From NCBI GenBank assembly GCA_965226155.1, contig OZ245331.1, forward strand, positions 372,001-436,000: DNA of 64,000 nt. Reading direction: 5' to 3'. The notes below the pieces were generated by a model. It saw nothing but the letters and a program-made list of their open reading frames with translations, ran no database searches and was not told where the DNA came from. Source of the DNA: G965226155 sp965226155 (lineage in GTDB: Bacteria > Pseudomonadota > Gammaproteobacteria > Eutrophobiales > Eutrophobiaceae). The position numbers and the translations under genes were made by a program. This document shows positions 1 through 8,019 of this stretch, piece by piece. Position 1 is the first letter of the stretch; each line of letters begins with the position of its first letter.

Positions 1-2539
1 CTAATCGTGCCAATACGGTTTCCCAATTTTGCATCGTATCTGACCAGGTTGATACACCGGTATCACAGTCAACTGCTGGTTTCACATCGGGTAGGATGCC
101 ATCAGTGACAGCAAGACCAGCAAATTTAGTTTCGCCACGCTTTATCTGAGCATAGGCAATAGCGGCTATATTCTTATCCTTAGATACTGCATAGAGCGGC
201 AACTGAAGATCTTCAGGACGATCGCCTTCCCAATCAGCGGGATTAACTTTACCGGTTTTATAATCTAGTATGACCTGGCGCCCATCCGCGAGTTCATCAA
301 TCCTGTCTATGCGCATATTACATTTCAGATTATTTATAATTGTTCTGTGTTTTCCCTCCGTTTCTACCACTTTGAATGGCGTCCTCCCCAATTCGACTAC
401 CAGCCAGTTTCGGATAAGACCCACCAATCTCTGAGTTTCCAGTTCAGTAAACCGCTGGGTAAAGGTTTCCGGTTGTTGTAACGACTGTTGTTGTAATGTT
501 TTCGTTACAACCGTTTGAATCAGCTTATCTATCTCTGCTCCCGCATGATCATGCAAATAATCAGACGATTTAATCCTTTGCCATAAGTAATGCATTGCTC
601 GGTGCAAAATCAAACCTCGCTCCGCTGGCGCCAGCCCAATATCATTCTCTGCCATTCCCTCTGCATACAAGCGATGTCTGGCAAACGACCGGAACGGGCA
701 TGCGGCTTGGTCTCTGAAGAGTGCGGTGCCACCACTAGCGGTTTCTGAATCAGAAATCGCCGGGGCGATAAAATCTTTATAGGTTTCTATAGCTAAAGAT
801 GAATGTATAACTGAGAGGTAATTAGGATGGTCATCAATAATCAGATCGGATTTATCAGCTAAGTATGACTTAAATATTGGACTAGGCCTACATTCACGAT
901 CACCATCAATGCAAGGATAACTAACGATAACGTCTCCTGATGATTGAGCCAGGTTGTCAGCCAATTTCTGCGATCGGTTAAACTGGATCTCAGCCGTAGA
1001 ATGAGGCATGGCGTACTCACGTTGCAATGTTAAGGGAATGAATGGATCAGGCTGAACTAAACCGGGCATGACCTGATCATGCACACCGAGAACCCACAGG
1101 TAATCAAATTGCATAGCGGCTGCACCGCTGGTGCCCAAAATCTGCACAGGTGCCTCAGCTGTTTCCGGCTGAAAACTGATTTCACCAAGAACTCTTGTCA
1201 GGTGTGACAACGCTGACTGGTATGTACATACAGGCAATACATTGTCTAATAGCGCCATTTCCGACAGTGCCTTCTTCCATTCCACGACTAATTGAAATTC
1301 ACTGCTATCTAGCGTGCGTTCACCTGGCCAACCGAACGACTTCAACCACTCGTCAAATGATTTTGCCCATTTTAAAAGAGTCTGATTCCTAGGACAACTC
1401 AGAAACTTCAATTCGAACTCTTTTAATAAATCAACAATGCCAACGGGTCTTTGCGTTTGGTCAACACCTTGCTCCGCTATTCGGTATACGGTCTTAATAC
1501 TCCATTCATACTGGCGGGTTTCTCTAAGAACCACATCAAGTTTGGCCCGTGCGGCATGTTCAGATTCACCTCCCTTGATGTTTGGTGACCGGATCAATGC
1601 CCCCAACTCATTTAATGTATGTTTGCGTCTACCTAGTGAAAGAATCTGTAGTGCTGTATGGATCAGTGGATATTCATTTAAGTTACGACCAATGGAAATG
1701 ACATAGGGCTTGCGGGTGGTGTTGTGGAATCGTACCAACGACTCGGGATCCAGTATTTCATCAAATGCAGAAACGATTTCTTGTCTTCGAGATTTCAGCT
1801 CAGGTATTACAATCCCAATTTTTGCGCTGGGTTGTTCTTCTAATACGTTACCAGCCCATCTTGCCGCTGATTTTATCTCGTCACTACTATCATTAAACGC
1901 GACATACCGGGCTGACCGGTTGACATTTTCAGGCTTGATATCATCAACATCACAACCATTCTCATCCAAATAATCAGTTAGCCTCTGCTGTTGTGGCGTA
2001 TAGTCATCAAAACCATAAAATGCGATACCGCTATCTCGATAATCGTCCGGCAAGGATTGCAGGCAAAAGTAATCTGGTAAATTTGCATAATCGATCCAGT
2101 GTCGGTGTTCTAATTGTCGCTCGTATTCGAGCGCCCACGATTTAAATACACCCACATCATCGTTCAAGTAGTGACCATCAGGGAAAATAGGCAGACACCA
2201 AGATTTACATAATTCATAGCTTCGTATTGCAAGAGGAACAACGGAATTGACTTGTAATAATTGCTTCGCGCTGGAAGATGATTGGATCACTTGTTGCCAG
2301 AGACAACGTTGCTGATTATTACTTAGTAATTTAAGCGCATCTTGTTTGGCAAATTGTTGTTCTTCCCAATATTCCTTCAGCCAGCTTTGCCAGGGCAGGA
2401 TTTTCGGCGTTTCCCATGCAGTGATATTATTTTTAAGCTGATGTTCTGCATATTGGTGTGACAGAAAACGCGCCAGGCGGTTATTAGCAGTGACCAATGA
2501 ATGACCACTTTCAAGATAGTCCCGCAAACGGTTATTCAT
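1..2539 (-). CDS. PD-(D/E)XK nuclease, AddB-like DNA repair protein (C-terminus beyond window)
   Basis: An open frame of about 846 codons runs from the ATG at 2539 to the window edge without a stop, so the end of the protein is missing. The C-terminal part has a RecB/AddB-type nuclease core: a cysteine-containing CPFRSFA segment near residue 613, then RIDRIDEL and ILDYKTG near residue 756, which supply the Asp and the Asp-x-Lys of the PD-(D/E)XK active site. The N-terminal two thirds fit the inactivated helicase-like half of AddB-type exonuclease subunits. Proteins of this kind usually work with a UvrD/AddA-type helicase-nuclease in double-strand break processing, and that partner would be expected downstream, outside the window. 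The family is clear; the exact subgroup (a 'probable DNA repair protein' type rather than true AddB) is inference. Confidence 0.85.
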   Translation of the reverse strand, partial: MNNRLRDYLESGHSLVTANNRLARFLSHQYAEHQLKNNITAWETPKILPWQSWLKEYWEEQQFAKQDALKLLSNNQQRCLWQQVIQSSSSAKQLLQVNSVVPLAIRSYELCKSWCLPIFPDGHYLNDDVGVFKSWALEYERQLEHRHWIDYANLPDYFCLQSLPDDYRDSGIAFYGFDDYTPQQQRLTDYLDENGCDVDDIKPENVNRSARYVAFNDSSDEIKSAARWAGNVLEEQPSAKIGIVIPELKSRRQEIVSAFDEILDPESLVRFHNTTRKPYVISIGRNLNEYPLIHTALQILSLGRRKHTLNELGALIRSPNIKGGESEHAARAKLDVVLRETRQYEWSIKTVYRIAEQGVDQTQRPVGIVDLLKEFELKFLSCPRNQTLLKWAKSFDEWLKSFGWPGERTLDSSEFQLVVEWKKALSEMALLDNVLPVCTYQSALSHLTRVLGEISFQPETAEAPVQILGTSGAAAMQFDYLWVLGVHDQVMPGLVQPDPFIPLTLQREYAMPHSTAEIQFNRSQKLADNLAQSSGDVIVSYPCIDGDRECRPSPIFKSYLADKSDLIIDDHPNYLSVIHSSLAIETYKDFIAPAISDSETASGGTALFRDQAACPFRSFARHRLYAEGMAENDIGLAPAERGLILHRAMHYLWQRIKSSDYLHDHAGAEIDKLIQTVVTKTLQQQSLQQPETFTQRFTELETQRLVGLIRNWLVVELGRTPFKVVETEGKHRTIINNLKCNMRIDRIDELADGRQVILDYKTGKVNPADWEGDRPEDLQLPLYAVSKDKNIAAIAYAQIKRGETKFAGLAVTDGILPDVKPAVDCDTGVSTWSDTMQNWETVLARL

Positions 2540-2664
2540 GCCAATCTACCTGGAAATTCACTTACGAAACTGGAATGAAACAATAGTATAAACATCAACC
2601 TATTCTGGTAATTTTTGACGTCTGATGATAGCCTTTAATCAAGCTAACGAAAACAAAATCAATC

Positions 2665-3669
2665 ATGGCTCAGACAGCGTCGGTTTCTGCCAAATCCAAC
2701 GATTTCAGTATAACCTACATTACACCCTCTCATAGCGTTCCAGATCTCACCAATGACGTGTATCAGGGCTTGTTGTCTCGCCCTCGTTCACTACCACCGA
2801 AATACTTTTACGATGATCGCGGGTCGCAACTGTTCGAAAAGATTACTGAGACAGAAGAATACTATCCAACTCGCTTGGAAGATGAGCTCCTGACTCTACA
2901 TAGTGAAGATATTATCCGTAAATCTCACCCAGGACAGATTATTGAGTTAGGAAGCGGCAGTTCAAGAAAGACACGTCGGTTATTTGATGCCTGTGAAAAA
3001 CAAGCGAGTTTCTGCGAATATGCCCCATTTGATGTGTGTGAGTCTGCCATCTGCCAGGCTGTTGATAATTTAACCAATGAATACGATTGGCTGGATGTCA
3101 CTCCACTGATTGGTGATTATCATGCTGGATTGACCAATATCCCTGCATACGACGGTGCGAGGTTGTTTATTTTCTTGGGAAGTACCATCGGGAACTTTAT
3201 GCCAGATCAGGCAAATGCATTTATCACTGAAATAACTGATTGCATGAAGCCTGGAGATTATTTCTTGCTCGGTGCGGACAGAGTCAAAAACCCAGCGATT
3301 CTAAATGCTGCCTATAACGACTCCCAAGGAATAACGGCGGAATTCAACCTTAATGTGTTGCGTGTACTCAACCGAAAACTCGACGCAGACTTTGACGTGA
3401 ATCATTTCGACCATGTTGCTATATATAATGAGCAACTGAACCGTATTGAAATGTCGTTAATTTCAAAGATTAAACAGAAGATTAATATCAATAAAATCAA
3501 TTTGATACTAGAATTAGAATCTGGGGAAATGATACAAACAGAATTGAGTCACAAGTTCCAACCAGAACAAATCAATTCCTTATTGATAGAGTCAGGATTA
3601 CAACCCGTCAAACATTATCAACCATCAAACAATTTTTACTCTTTGATTCTATCGAAACTACCTGACTGA
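2665..3669 (+). CDS. egtD: L-histidine N(alpha)-methyltransferase EgtD (ergothioneine biosynthesis)
   Basis: 334 residues, the usual EgtD length of about 320-330. EgtD uses three SAM to make hercynine from histidine, the first step to the thiol antioxidant ergothioneine. The N-terminus carries the family pattern PKYFYDDRGSQLFEKI and ITETEEYYPTRLE; the SAM-binding region follows as IELGSGSSRKTRRL (about residues 92-105) and FLGSTIGNF (about 169-177). Spacing from the divergent nuclease gene is 125 bp. No EgtB sulfoxide synthase lies next to it in this window, which is unusual because egtB and egtD are often paired, so the partner must be elsewhere or absent. Confidence 0.92.
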   Translation: MAQTASVSAKSNDFSITYITPSHSVPDLTNDVYQGLLSRPRSLPPKYFYDDRGSQLFEKITETEEYYPTRLEDELLTLHSEDIIRKSHPGQIIELGSGSSRKTRRLFDACEKQASFCEYAPFDVCESAICQAVDNLTNEYDWLDVTPLIGDYHAGLTNIPAYDGARLFIFLGSTIGNFMPDQANAFITEITDCMKPGDYFLLGADRVKNPAILNAAYNDSQGITAEFNLNVLRVLNRKLDADFDVNHFDHVAIYNEQLNRIEMSLISKIKQKININKINLILELESGEMIQTELSHKFQPEQINSLLIESGLQPVKHYQPSNNFYSLILSKLPD

Positions 3670-3675
3670 TCAGAG

Positions 3676-4361
3676 TCACTTTTTCTTAATGAAGCGGCTG
3701 TCATCTACCAATGTAGGTGAATCTATGTAGGGATTACGCTGACCTTGGATTTTTTCGATACGTTCATTCCTCACTTTCTCTTGAGTACTAGGCAAATCTT
3801 CCATATGCCATTTCTTTAATAGTTCTAGGTTTTCAGTTGAGATTGGCAAATCGTATCTAGTCACCATATAAAGTATCGACCTGGCTACATTCCCGCGGGC
3901 CAATGTACGCGGTTCCACAACGCTGGCATTCCATTCAAAGTCACAATCTTCAAAACGCCAATCTTCCCCTTCAATTTCAGCGAACGCAAGATCATATCGA
4001 TGTGTTAAGAGTGAAGACCACACAGGATAAATATTGTGTAGGTCGGCCTCCATACGTCGGAATTTTTCAATATTAGAGTGGCATTCTCTCCTGTTTTTAC
4101 ACTCGAAGTGGTCAATCATCCAGTCTATCGCATATATATATGCTCTATCCCTATTGCTCTCCCTTCATGAGACCTACCTTCCTGATCGAATCGATATCCG
4201 CAGTACAGCGTCCAACCACCGCTTTCATGCAATGTGTTCCAGAAAATATTGTTGACGACATAATCATAGTTATACGGATTCACTTCGCTAGACCACGCTG
4301 TTGTAATCTGCAATGCCAAGCTAAAAATAATAGCAATACAAAATCGAGCTATATATGTCAT
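3676..4361 (-). pseudogene. EndA/Vvn-type endonuclease I, frameshifted in an AT repeat
   Basis: Two overlapping frames together make one secreted endonuclease I. The first (4361-4125) has a signal peptide, a WTLYCGYRF segment and the start of the catalytic EH motif (GIEHIY), then stops. The second (from 4119) continues with RRECHSN, RRMEADLHNIYP, ARGNVARSILYM and KIQGQRNPYI, which match the Vvn/EndA nuclease core including the HN metal ligands. The break is inside a 10-bp (AT)5 run at 4132-4141; four AT units would join the frames as EHIYAIDWMIDH. The family degrades DNA and RNA nonspecifically in the periplasm or outside the cell. It may be a dead gene, a switchable one or a sequencing error. 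It converges on egtD with 6 bp between the stops. Confidence 0.85.
4132..4141. repeat. (AT)5 dinucleotide tract inside the endonuclease gene
   Basis: Ten bases of alternating A and T, flanked by GC on both sides so that the whole is a short palindrome. Its present length puts the endonuclease out of frame; four or seven units would restore it. Confidence 0.9.
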
Positions 4362-4390
4362 ATGATTAATTTAAACCTGAATACGTTAGA

Positions 4391-4657
4391 CTAAAATCGT
4401 CTGGATTTTTTTAAGGCAGGATTAACACTATCAAGTTCAGCTTGAATCTCATTACAACTGCGTTGGTAGACGATTTCTCTCCCCATGACATTTCCGACAT
4501 AAGCTTTTCTTGATTTAGTCGGAATTAAATCACAAGGCACACTGTGTACGCCTTCTCCAATTACCACTTGGATACGGTCCGCCCGTTTATTTAGGACAAC
4601 CACATCCATAACTTGATCATTTTCTGTCACTTTGACACTGATTTTCTCGTTTTGCAT
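4391..4657 (-). CDS. Small conserved-looking hypothetical protein (88 aa)
   Basis: No function recognised. It is a soluble, charged protein without signal peptide or membrane segment. The N-terminal half is a likely beta-rich stretch (ISVKVTEND, VMDVVVLNKRADRIQVVIGEG), followed by an HSVPCDL segment and a GREIVYQRS motif. The start at 4657 is the first ATG and is followed by 88 well-formed codons. It lies 29 bp upstream of the nuclease pseudogene on the same strand, with no clear functional link. Confidence 0.6.
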   Translation of the reverse strand: MQNEKISVKVTENDQVMDVVVLNKRADRIQVVIGEGVHSVPCDLIPTKSRKAYVGNVMGREIVYQRSCNEIQAELDSVNPALKKSRRF

Positions 4658-4773
4658 TTTAATTACTATGTCTAGGAATTTAGACGCAGAGATTACTAGA
4701 TTAGTTGAGGCAGAGTAACAACACTATTACTTTCCAGCTGAATAGTTATACTGCCCTCAAATAAATAACCTTT

Positions 4774-5130
4774 GTGAGCATTACTACCATGGAAGAAAGT
4801 CCAAATTCCATTGATAAAAGCAAAGCAACTTATGGGACAAAGCACTGGCCTTTTCAGGTAGTACCACCTCTGCTGATGTTGTGTGTCCTGTTTGCTACAG
4901 ACAATGGCGATGGCGATACAGACGTGTTAGGGGCATCCAGTGGTGAAGCCGACGTCACCTGGTGGGAGAATACCTCAGGGAACGGAAGCACCTGGACCGA
5001 GCACATTGTGGACGAGGGGTTTAACGGCGCTCAATCCGTATTTGCAACGGATGTCGATGGCGATGGTGACACGGACGTGCTGGGGGCAGCTATCAATCAC
5101 ACCAAGATCTTCTGGTGGGAAAACATATAG
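4774..5130 (+). CDS. Orphan FG-GAP/VCBS-repeat fragment
   Basis: 118 residues carrying two copies of an integrin-alpha-like FG-GAP/VCBS unit. Each has a calcium-loop-like DGDGDTDVLGA (residues about 50 and 94) and a WWEN end. Full proteins of this type have many such blades and are secreted. Here the N-terminal 40 residues do not look like a normal signal peptide, only one blade and a half remain, and the next repeat is absent. Most likely a remnant of a larger surface protein, with its start joined to unrelated sequence. Confidence 0.55.
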   Translation: MSITTMEESPNSIDKSKATYGTKHWPFQVVPPLLMLCVLFATDNGDGDTDVLGASSGEADVTWWENTSGNGSTWTEHIVDEGFNGAQSVFATDVDGDGDTDVLGAAINHTKIFWWENI

Positions 5131-5192
5131 CAATCAATGCCTCAGAGGATTTTCCATTAACACCAGATTGGTGTATACGAAACCTTCTGACT

Positions 5193-5984
5193 TCAAGTCT
5201 TGAGCCGATAACCCGTTTTAAATATCCACCAAACAAGTGCAATACAGATGGCAAAGAATGCCAGTGTCATCGTTAAACTCAAAGCAAGACTAACATCACC
5301 CTCGCCGTAAAAACTCCAGCGAAAGCCACTAATCAAATAGACCACGGGGTTAAATAGACTGAATGTACGCCAACCTGGCGGTAGCATGTTAATTGAATAA
5401 AAGGCGCCTCCCAGAAAAGTCAGCGGGGTGACAATCAGCATAGGAATGAATTGTAATTGTTCAAAGTTATCCGCAGCGATGCCGATGATGAAACCGAATA
5501 GGCTGAAGGTCGTTGCGGTCAGTAACAGAAAGGCTAGCATCCAGATGGGATGCAGGATCTGGATAGGCACAAAAAACCCAGCCGTTGCCAAAATGATAAA
5601 ACCTAATATGGTGGATTTCGTTGTTGCCGCACCAACATAGGCAAGTACGATTTCAAATGGGGATATTGGTGCTGACAATAATTCGTAGATAGTGCCTGTG
5701 AATTTAGGAAAGTAGATACCGAATGACGCATTAGACAAGCTTTGTGTAAACAGTGACAGCATGATCAATCCTGGCACGATGAAGGCACCGTAGGTTACTC
5801 CATCCACTTGTTCAATTCGCGACCCAATAGCTGCACCAAAGACAATAAAATAGAGTGCCGTGGTAATGACCGGTGCTACCAAGCTTTGCCAAAACGTGCG
5901 CCGAGCACGTGCCATCTCAAATCTATATATGGCCCAAACACCATGCCGATTGAATCCCATGGATTTAGTCCCTTCCAAGCTCAT
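5193..5984 (-). CDS. ABC-2 type transporter permease (YadH-like)
   Basis: 263 residues with about six predicted membrane helices and the ABC-2 hallmark near the middle (TIYELLSAPISPFEIVLAY, then LGGAFYSINMLP and FNPVVYLISGFRW). It pairs with the ATPase encoded immediately upstream; the ATPase stop and this ATG overlap in a 4-bp ATGA, so the two are translationally coupled. Family members export drugs, polysaccharides or lipids from the inner membrane; the substrate cannot be read from the sequence. Confidence 0.88.
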   Translation of the reverse strand: MSLEGTKSMGFNRHGVWAIYRFEMARARRTFWQSLVAPVITTALYFIVFGAAIGSRIEQVDGVTYGAFIVPGLIMLSLFTQSLSNASFGIYFPKFTGTIYELLSAPISPFEIVLAYVGAATTKSTILGFIILATAGFFVPIQILHPIWMLAFLLLTATTFSLFGFIIGIAADNFEQLQFIPMLIVTPLTFLGGAFYSINMLPPGWRTFSLFNPVVYLISGFRWSFYGEGDVSLALSLTMTLAFFAICIALVWWIFKTGYRLKT

Positions 5985-6907
5985 CTCTTCTCCTTTACTA
6001 AGTTGACAAAAATTTCTTCAAGGGAACTTTGCTGAGTGTTCAGATCTTTATAACCGACGCCCAAGTCACTCAGTTGTTTAAGTAACTGTGGAATACCGGT
6101 ATTTACAGCATTCGCATCAAAACTATATTCTAATTCATAACCCTCTCCATGAATCGCTAATGACCATTCGTCCAGTGCGGCGGGGATTGTAGCTAACGGC
6201 TCTTGGAGCTGGAGTGTCAATTGCTTGCTTCCCAGTTTTGTTATCAAGGCGTGCTTCTCTTCAGCTAAAATCAGCTCACCCTTGAGGATCACGCCAATTC
6301 GGTCAGCCATCTCTTCAGCTTCATCTATATAATGAGTGGTTAGGATAATGGTCACACCGTTTTCGCGTAGACCACGTACCAATGCCCACATATCTCGGCG
6401 CAACTCCACATCTACACCTGCCGTGGGTTCATCAAGAAATAAGATTTGCGGTTCGTGCGACAAGGCTTTTGCGATCATTACTCGTCGCTTCATGCCACCC
6501 GATAAGGTCATGATCTGATTATTGCGTTTATCCCAAAGGCTAAGGTCACGCAGAATTTTTTCAATATGCGCGGGGTCTGGTGGGCAACCGTATAGGCCAC
6601 GGCTATACGTGACTGTATCCCAGACTGTCTCGAACGCATCGGTCGTCAGCTCTTGAGGTACCAAGCCAATTCTCGTTCGAGCCATACGATAGTCGTTCAC
6701 AATGTTATATCCGTCTGCGAGTACGACTCCTTCAGATGGCGTGACGATGCCGCAGACGATGCTGATCAGTGTCGTCTTACCCGCGCCATTCGGGCCCAAC
6801 AAGGCAAAGATCTCCCCTTTTTGGATTTCGAGATTGACGTTATTCAGCGCGATAAGACCTGAGCTGTAGGTCTTGGTTAGATTGGAAATGGATATAACTG
6901 GAGACAT
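5981..6907 (-). CDS. ABC transporter ATP-binding protein (YadG-like)
   Basis: 308 residues. Walker A GPNGAGKTT (about residue 38), signature LSGGMKRR (about 139), Walker B ILFLDEPTAGVD (about 157) and switch His in TTHYIDEAEEMAD are all intact. The C-terminal 80 residues form the accessory domain common in ABC-2 exporters. Operon with the permease downstream, with a 4-bp overlap. Substrate unknown. Confidence 0.92.
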   Translation of the reverse strand: MSPVISISNLTKTYSSGLIALNNVNLEIQKGEIFALLGPNGAGKTTLISIVCGIVTPSEGVVLADGYNIVNDYRMARTRIGLVPQELTTDAFETVWDTVTYSRGLYGCPPDPAHIEKILRDLSLWDKRNNQIMTLSGGMKRRVMIAKALSHEPQILFLDEPTAGVDVELRRDMWALVRGLRENGVTIILTTHYIDEAEEMADRIGVILKGELILAEEKHALITKLGSKQLTLQLQEPLATIPAALDEWSLAIHGEGYELEYSFDANAVNTGIPQLLKQLSDLGVGYKDLNTQQSSLEEIFVNLVKEKR

Positions 6908-6983
6908 AATTAGGATTCTAACCTAATTACATAACAAGTCCTAAATCATGTTATTTTCTATGACTTTCTGTATTTGGATCCGC

Positions 6984-7164
6984 TTACACGACACTTGGGA
7001 AAGTGATTACAGAATCATCCAAATATTGCACACAATTTCGACCCAGATTTTTTGCTTTATAGAGGGCTTGGTCTGCAGACTGCAAAAGATTTTCTACATT
7101 TTTATCTATACTGGGAACTACCGATGCCACTCCAGAACTGACGGTAACATATCTGATGGTGTGC
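6984..7164 (-). pseudogene. C-terminal fossil of a GGDEF (diguanylate cyclase) domain
   Basis: Too short for a gene, but the minus strand reads VTVSSGVASVV, then SADQALYKAKNLGRNCV and a TAA stop at 6986-6984. This is the typical last 40 residues of GGDEF domains (the A-D-x-A-L-Y-x-A-K helix). A stop lies directly upstream in the same frame and no start or catalytic loop remains. It sits just after the HTH-receiver gene on the same strand, so it is probably what is left of a third diguanylate-signalling gene here. Confidence 0.75.
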
Positions 7165-7188
7165 CATTACAAAATATCAAGTATCAAA

Positions 7189-7830
7189 TCAAGATGTCGA
7201 TGATTTTTGTAAAATTTTTTCTAATTCATGCTCATCCAGAGGATTCTGTACGACATAATCTGCACCAGCACTTAACATAGTTTCTTTGATACCAGATTCG
7301 CGTACCTGTGTAACAGCAACTATTAATGTCGAATTATAAGTAGGAATCATCCTTAACTTTTTGACAAATTCATCACCTTTCATGTCCGGCATTCGATAAT
7401 CGCAAAAAACAGTAGCCGATGGATTAGACTTTGCCCATAACAGTGCTTTGTTTGGATTTGAAAAACTAAATAATTGATATTGTGATGACATGATTGATTT
7501 AATAATTAATGTCATTCTAGTAAGACTGGTAGTTTCATCATCAACTATCATAATATTACTATTTTTAGAGAGATGTAATTTTTTTCCGTTTAATACCCAA
7601 TCATAGTCTGCCTGATAATGTTCAGCTAATTTCATTAATAGTATACGCTTGTCTTGAGTATCTGAATCAATCCAGTGATCCTCTGATTCCCAGCGCGATA
7701 CAGCCGACTTATTTGCCTTGAATAACTTTGCCACCTCTTCAAGCGTGATACCTTTTTCATGTCGTAAGAATATCAATCGGTCGCTTATAGAAATTGGCAA
7801 ACCGTTACTATCAGACTTGTAATTTCGCAT
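7189..7830 (-). CDS. Atypical regulator: XRE-type HTH plus receiver domain
   Basis: 213 residues. Residues about 17-55 form a helix-turn-helix of the Cro/CI type (ITLEEVAKLFKANKSAVSRWE), and residues about 90-205 form a response-regulator receiver. The receiver has the acidic pocket (IVDDE), the phospho-acceptor Asp in FCDYRMPDMKG and the Thr switch in AVTQ. The usual Lys in the K-P motif is Asn (VQNPLD), so phosphorelay may be altered. An HTH placed before a receiver is the reverse of most response regulators. It is transcribed divergently from the REC-PAS-GGDEF-EAL gene; the 189-bp gap holds a 28-bp palindrome that is a candidate binding site. Confidence 0.82.
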   Translation of the reverse strand: MRNYKSDSNGLPISISDRLIFLRHEKGITLEEVAKLFKANKSAVSRWESEDHWIDSDTQDKRILLMKLAEHYQADYDWVLNGKKLHLSKNSNIMIVDDETTSLTRMTLIIKSIMSSQYQLFSFSNPNKALLWAKSNPSATVFCDYRMPDMKGDEFVKKLRMIPTYNSTLIVAVTQVRESGIKETMLSAGADYVVQNPLDEHELEKILQKSSTS

Positions 7831-7865
7831 AGTTAAATTATATATTGGTTAAAGATTAACTACAC

Positions 7866-7893
7866 GATAAAGTTGCACTAGTGCAACTTTATC
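7866..7893. promoter_or_regulatory. 28-bp perfect palindrome, candidate operator (site 1)
   Basis: A perfect palindrome with arms GATAAAGTTGCAC and GTGCAACTTTATC around a central TA, between two divergent signalling genes. A second 28-bp palindrome at 13814-13841 shares the AAAGTTGCA/TGCAACTTT arms. There is no T-run after either arm, which speaks against a terminator. The likely binder is the HTH-receiver protein encoded beside it (inference). Confidence 0.65.
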
Positions 7894-8019
7894 ATCCAAA
7901 TTACTTAATTTAACGTTTATAACTATTGGCAGTCTAAGATTTGTGTCTATCTAATATATTTTACACGCAACCTCTGTATATTAGCAGTTGATAACTAAGG
8001 TGTCTTCTAGAGCAATCAA

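Noticed and set aside
1195..1973. Several short plus-strand frames across 1.2-2.0 kb
   Set aside because: They are antisense to the AddB-like gene, which has one continuous coding frame with domain motifs.
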